A stretch of DNA of 7,895 nt from MED-G82 sp964342675. Lineage in GTDB: Bacteria; Pseudomonadota; Gammaproteobacteria; Magnimaribacterales; D2472. The DNA is taken from positions 1 to 7,895 of the forward strand of contig CAYFFR010000042.1 in NCBI GenBank assembly GCA_964342675.1, written 5' to 3'. This document shows positions 5,704-7,895 of the stretch, one piece after another. The stretch's first letter is position 1; the number at the start of each line of letters is the position of its first letter. The translations under genes were made by a program, and so were the position numbers. The notes under the pieces are model-generated. The model was not told the origin of the DNA, searched no databases, and worked only from the letters and a program-made list of their open reading frames with translations.

Positions 5704-5991
5704 TTAGCTGCTGGTGAAAAAAACTGATTGCACAGTTAAACCAATACCAATCAAGCCCAACCAACCAAGATATGAAAGATTATTATAAAAAGAGTTTTGA
5801 TGGTTGAATAAGCCTAAGGCTCCAAAAGCTCCACAAGCGCCCAAGGTGCCATACCAAAATCCACCTAAACCAACAAACCCTAATAAACCAAATAGTCTTA
5901 TATATTTCCCAGACTGAGAGTCGCTAACCTTATCAACTAGACCAACTAAGCCCGCTAGCCCTATAAGCCCTAGCAAGCCAATGTATTCCAT
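5704..5991 (-). CDS. Glycine-periodic small membrane protein, unknown function
   Basis: This 95-residue hydrophobic protein has glycine at strict intervals of three: residues 5, 8, 11, 14, 17; then 35, 38, 41, 44; then 48, 51, 54, 57, 60; and 76, 79, 82. Leu, Phe, Ile, Val or Ala fill most positions between. Probable membrane segments are about 4-19, 32-62 (perhaps two) and 74-92. Polar connectors are DKVSDSQSGKY and NHQNSFYNN. It loosely resembles Gly/Leu-rich small proteins such as those annotated DUF3796, but I cannot assign it. The ATG directly follows the stop of the RRM gene (TAA ATG, no spacer) and has no ribosome site of its own, so translation probably depends on the RRM gene. It converges on the PHP gene with 5 bases between stops. 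The low-complexity composition makes it harder to judge, but frame, length and coupling favour a real gene. Confidence 0.75.
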   Translation of the reverse strand: MEYIGLLGLIGLAGLVGLVDKVSDSQSGKYIRLFGLLGFVGLGGFWYGTLGACGAFGALGLFNHQNSFYNNLSYLGWLGLIGIGLTVQSVFFTSS

Positions 5992-6231
5992 TTATGATTT
6001 AGGTTTCGATTCGTTTACAACTAATTTTCTGCCATCAACCTCAGCATCATTTAGAGCAGCAATAGCCTCCTCTGCACCAGAAGACATTTCTACAAAACCA
6101 AAACCTCTTGAACGATTTGTATGCCTTTCCATAATGACTTGGGCAGATGTAACTGTTCCATGCTCTTCAAATAATTTTTCTAAATCCTCATCGCGAATGC
6201 TCCAAGGGAGATTGCCAATATATATATTCAT
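5992..6231 (-). CDS. Single-RRM RNA-binding protein
   Basis: This 79-residue protein is made of one RNA recognition motif and almost nothing else. RNP2 is IYIGNL (3-8) and RNP1 is RGFGFVEM (42-49), and the aromatic residues that stack on RNA bases (Tyr4, Phe44, Phe46) are present. The helix-strand order fits the beta-alpha-beta-beta-alpha-beta fold. Bacterial proteins of this kind bind single-stranded RNA in the cytoplasm, and some respond to cold in cyanobacteria; the role here is unknown. The start at 6231 gives MNIYIGN, the usual N-terminus of the family, with a modest GGAA site 5 bases upstream. It is immediately followed by the glycine-periodic membrane protein, forming a two-gene unit, and lies 73 bases after the patatin stop. 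Confidence 0.95.
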   Translation of the reverse strand: MNIYIGNLPWSIRDEDLEKLFEEHGTVTSAQVIMERHTNRSRGFGFVEMSSGAEEAIAALNDAEVDGRKLVVNESKPKS

Positions 6232-6255
6232 AAATATTCCAATTAAAAAATTGAG

Positions 6256-6285
6256 TTTAACTTAAATTAATTTAAAAAAGTTAAA
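6256..6285. repeat. AT-only inverted repeat in the leader of the RRM gene
   Basis: TTTAACTT (6256-6263) and AAGTTAAA (6278-6285) are perfect 8-base arms around an AAATTAATTT palindrome (6264-6273). It lies 24 bases ahead of the RRM start codon, within the 73-base gap after the patatin gene. It could be part of a promoter, an operator or a leader structure. No clean -35/-10 pair was found. Such A/T dyads are easy to obtain by chance in this DNA. Confidence 0.35.
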
Positions 6286-6304
6286 AACGATGCAGAAAAA
6301 AAAA

Positions 6305-7237
6305 TTATTTTTTTACAAAATCTATTGCTTTTTCTTTAAAAGTACTCCACCACTCCATTCCCATTAAATGGATTCTTTTTAAATTACTCTCTGAGTTATC
6401 ATCCATACGTCTATTTACACTTTCTAAAGGTGAATTAACGCGGAGATAATTTTGACCTATCAGATTAATCATAATTTCATGATGTAAGCTAGATTCAAGC
6501 ATAATTCCTAAAATATCATTTCTAAACCAACTTAATGCACCCCATTTCCTTGATCTTAAGCCATTAATCTTTCTCCGATTAATTCCTGTTCCTATACTGA
6601 GGACTTTAATATTCGAGTTAGAGAAAATTGATGCAGCTTCACTATAGCCAACCAATGACGGATTGTTTGCTGCAATTCCACCATCAATCAACCATGACCC
6701 ATCTTCAACTTGCTCCGTAGGATAATATATGGGTGCAGCACTAGAAGCAGTAAGAGCACTAACAACTTTTATACCCGGCGTTCCATAAGAAGACAATATC
6801 CTAGGCTGCCTTTTTTCAACGTCATAGGCAAGAACCACTAGAGGTTTTTTAGATTCTCCCAACGATTGATCTTGAAAAAATTTTTTAAGGATTTGGTGTT
6901 TCCCTGTGCCATCATATTTAGGTCTTGTTTGAAGAAAAGATGCGTTATCCCAAAATGATTTAGACATTGTTTGATTTAAGCTTTCTTGAGACCAGACCTC
7001 TTCAATAGAATCACAACTCATTCCTTGTGCTCCTATACATGCAGCATTTACTGCTCCTGCGCTCGTGCCAACATATAAATCAAAAATCTCTATTAAAGGT
7101 TTGCCAATTTCTACCTCTAAATTCTTAAGAAATACTATTTGCGCTATCGCCCGAACGCCACCTCCATCTAAAGATAAAACAATCTTATTTTGTTTATTTG
7201 GTTTTAAAAAATCTAGAAGTCGTTTGAGTTGACTCAC
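6305..7237 (-). CDS. Patatin-like phospholipase (GTG start)
   Basis: This 310-residue patatin-family acyl hydrolase uses a Ser-Asp dyad, typically to cleave acyl chains from phospholipids or other lipids. The oxyanion loop DGGGVRA is at 24-30, the nucleophile elbow GTSAG at 57-61 (Ser59) and the second catalytic motif DGG at 185-187 (Asp185), followed by NNP (191-193). TASSAAPIYYP (163-173) is also typical of the family. No signal peptide is seen, so a cytoplasmic or membrane-associated location is likely. The start is GTG at 7237: the next in-frame Met (73) lies beyond the catalytic Ser, and AGGA sits 9 bases upstream. The GTG overlaps the stop of the S1/P1 nuclease gene by four bases (GTGA), implying coupled translation. 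The stop is followed by a T-run but no convincing stem. Substrate and biological role are not shown by the sequence. Confidence 0.93.
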   Translation of the reverse strand: MSQLKRLLDFLKPNKQNKIVLSLDGGGVRAIAQIVFLKNLEVEIGKPLIEIFDLYVGTSAGAVNAACIGAQGMSCDSIEEVWSQESLNQTMSKSFWDNASFLQTRPKYDGTGKHQILKKFFQDQSLGESKKPLVVLAYDVEKRQPRILSSYGTPGIKVVSALTASSAAPIYYPTEQVEDGSWLIDGGIAANNPSLVGYSEAASIFSNSNIKVLSIGTGINRRKINGLRSRKWGALSWFRNDILGIMLESSLHHEIMINLIGQNYLRVNSPLESVNRRMDDNSESNLKRIHLMGMEWWSTFKEKAIDFVKK

Positions 7238-7895
7238 TTAATTAATTCCTGCTCTAGCAAGATAGCGAGTCTTGCAGAAGACAGTGCCAATCTATCTATA
7301 ACGACTCCTGAATGTGTTTTTAAGTATTCAGAATTAGCAATCTTTAATCTAATATCCTGTCTATACTGAACACTATCAGACATAGCTATTACTCTACTTT
7401 CTGTAGCCCAAGCATACATGTCACTATCATACTTAAGCTTAGATAAATATTGGTCTGTTAAGCTTGAGAAAGTTTCCATAAACTTCTCTTCCCCCATATT
7501 CTCTAAAATATATTCAATGATATGGCCATCCCAAACCATGTGCATGTTAGTTTTATTGCCATTTTCTAATGTAAGCTTGTGTCCATTCCCCCCTCGGTCA
7601 AATCCATAGCCCGTGTGAAGCGGCTGATGAGCATCCCCTATAAAATGCCCAATAAATCTAACAGCATCTCGCCTTTCATTAAAATCACCATCTCGTAGTA
7701 AATCTAATTGATCATAGAATGCATCTATTAAACATCCTTGTCGTGGACAATTGGTTTCTGTAACTTCTACTTCACCAGGAGGTAAATTAATGTAATGCCA
7801 TGGGCTCGTAGATCGCTTGGATTGTTTTAATATATCAGGCCAAACACAACCTTCACCATAGGTTTTTTCTGGTACCAGATCATCAACTTTTTGTT
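7234..7895 (-). CDS. S1/P1-type nuclease (partial, N-terminus off the window)
   Basis: The 219 visible C-terminal residues belong to the S1/P1 nuclease family, zinc-dependent enzymes that cut single-stranded DNA or RNA and 3'-nucleotides, normally outside the cytoplasm. Counting from the first visible codon (7893), the motifs are WPDIL (18-22), PWHYINLP (31-38; zinc-ligand His33), GHFIGDAHQPLH (82-93; His83, Asp87, His93), DRGGN (99-103) and HMVWD (118-122; His118, Asp122). These match ligands H60, H116, D120, H126, H149 and D153 of P1. The remaining ligands (W1, H6, D45) would lie in the roughly 60 residues cut off, where a signal peptide is also expected. Cysteines at visible positions 16, 49 and 54 could form a disulfide. 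The stop TGA overlaps the GTG of the patatin gene. Confidence 0.93.
   Translation of the reverse strand, partial: QKVDDLVPEKTYGEGCVWPDILKQSKRSTSPWHYINLPPGEVEVTETNCPRQGCLIDAFYDQLDLLRDGDFNERRDAVRFIGHFIGDAHQPLHTGYGFDRGGNGHKLTLENGNKTNMHMVWDGHIIEYILENMGEEKFMETFSSLTDQYLSKLKYDSDMYAWATESRVIAMSDSVQYRQDIRLKIANSEYLKTHSGVVIDRLALSSARLAILLEQELIK

Noticed and set aside
6296..6314. A-run/T-run dyad at the patatin stop as an intrinsic terminator
   Set aside because: The stem would consist only of A-T pairs with a three-base loop, too weak to call a terminator.
6305..7237. Patatin as a CapV-type CBASS antiphage effector
   Set aside because: The motifs are family-wide. The coupled neighbour is an S1/P1 nuclease and no cyclic-nucleotide synthase is visible. 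Genes beyond 7895 could change this.

Overview
The window is AT-rich (about one third G+C by eye), densely packed bacterial DNA. It holds nine complete or nearly complete protein genes and two cut by the window edges' side: pntB at the left edge and an S1/P1-type nuclease at the right edge are partial. No rRNA, tRNA, CRISPR array, insertion sequence or phage gene is visible. The gene style suggests a low-GC, streamlined, probably marine proteobacterium, most likely gammaproteobacterial. The reasons are the three-gene proton-translocating transhydrogenase, the short single-RRM protein, the DUF4190 protein, and secreted hydrolases with short spacers. This placement is inferred from protein style and not proven by any marker gene.

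Left region (1-2488, minus strand): pntAA-pntAB-pntB, a tightly packed operon for the split form of NAD(P) transhydrogenase. The order of transcription is pntAA, pntAB (TAATG overlap), pntB (6-base gap). The last ~100 residues of PntB lie off the window.

Middle-left (2489-4320, minus strand): a 27-base dyad lies just ahead of pntAA. Then come a small two-helix DUF4190 membrane protein with a strong ribosome site, a clear intrinsic terminator, and a 93-residue exported protein resembling a reduced PAN/Apple domain. That last gene has its own good promoter and strong ribosome site. Next is a lipoprotein alpha/beta hydrolase of the dienelactone-hydrolase type.

Centre (4321-5698): a 136-base AT-rich divergent promoter region separates the lipoprotein hydrolase from a plus-strand, exported PHP-domain phosphodiesterase resembling the Sb-PDE family. 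This is the only plus-strand gene.

Right region (5704-7895, minus strand): S1/P1 nuclease and a patatin-like phospholipase overlap by four bases (GTGA). After a 73-base gap come an RRM RNA-binding protein and, with no intervening base (TAA ATG), a 95-residue membrane protein with glycine at nearly every third position. The last gene runs convergently into the PHP gene with only 5 bases between stop codons.

Together, the window links a housekeeping redox enzyme to a cluster of hydrolases. Three of these (S1/P1 nuclease, PHP phosphodiesterase, patatin) attack phosphoester- or lipid-containing substrates, which would suit nutrient scavenging or envelope turnover. That joint role is an inference. 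The least explained items are the Gly-every-third-residue protein coupled to an RRM gene, the coupled nuclease-patatin pair, and the small PAN-like exported protein.
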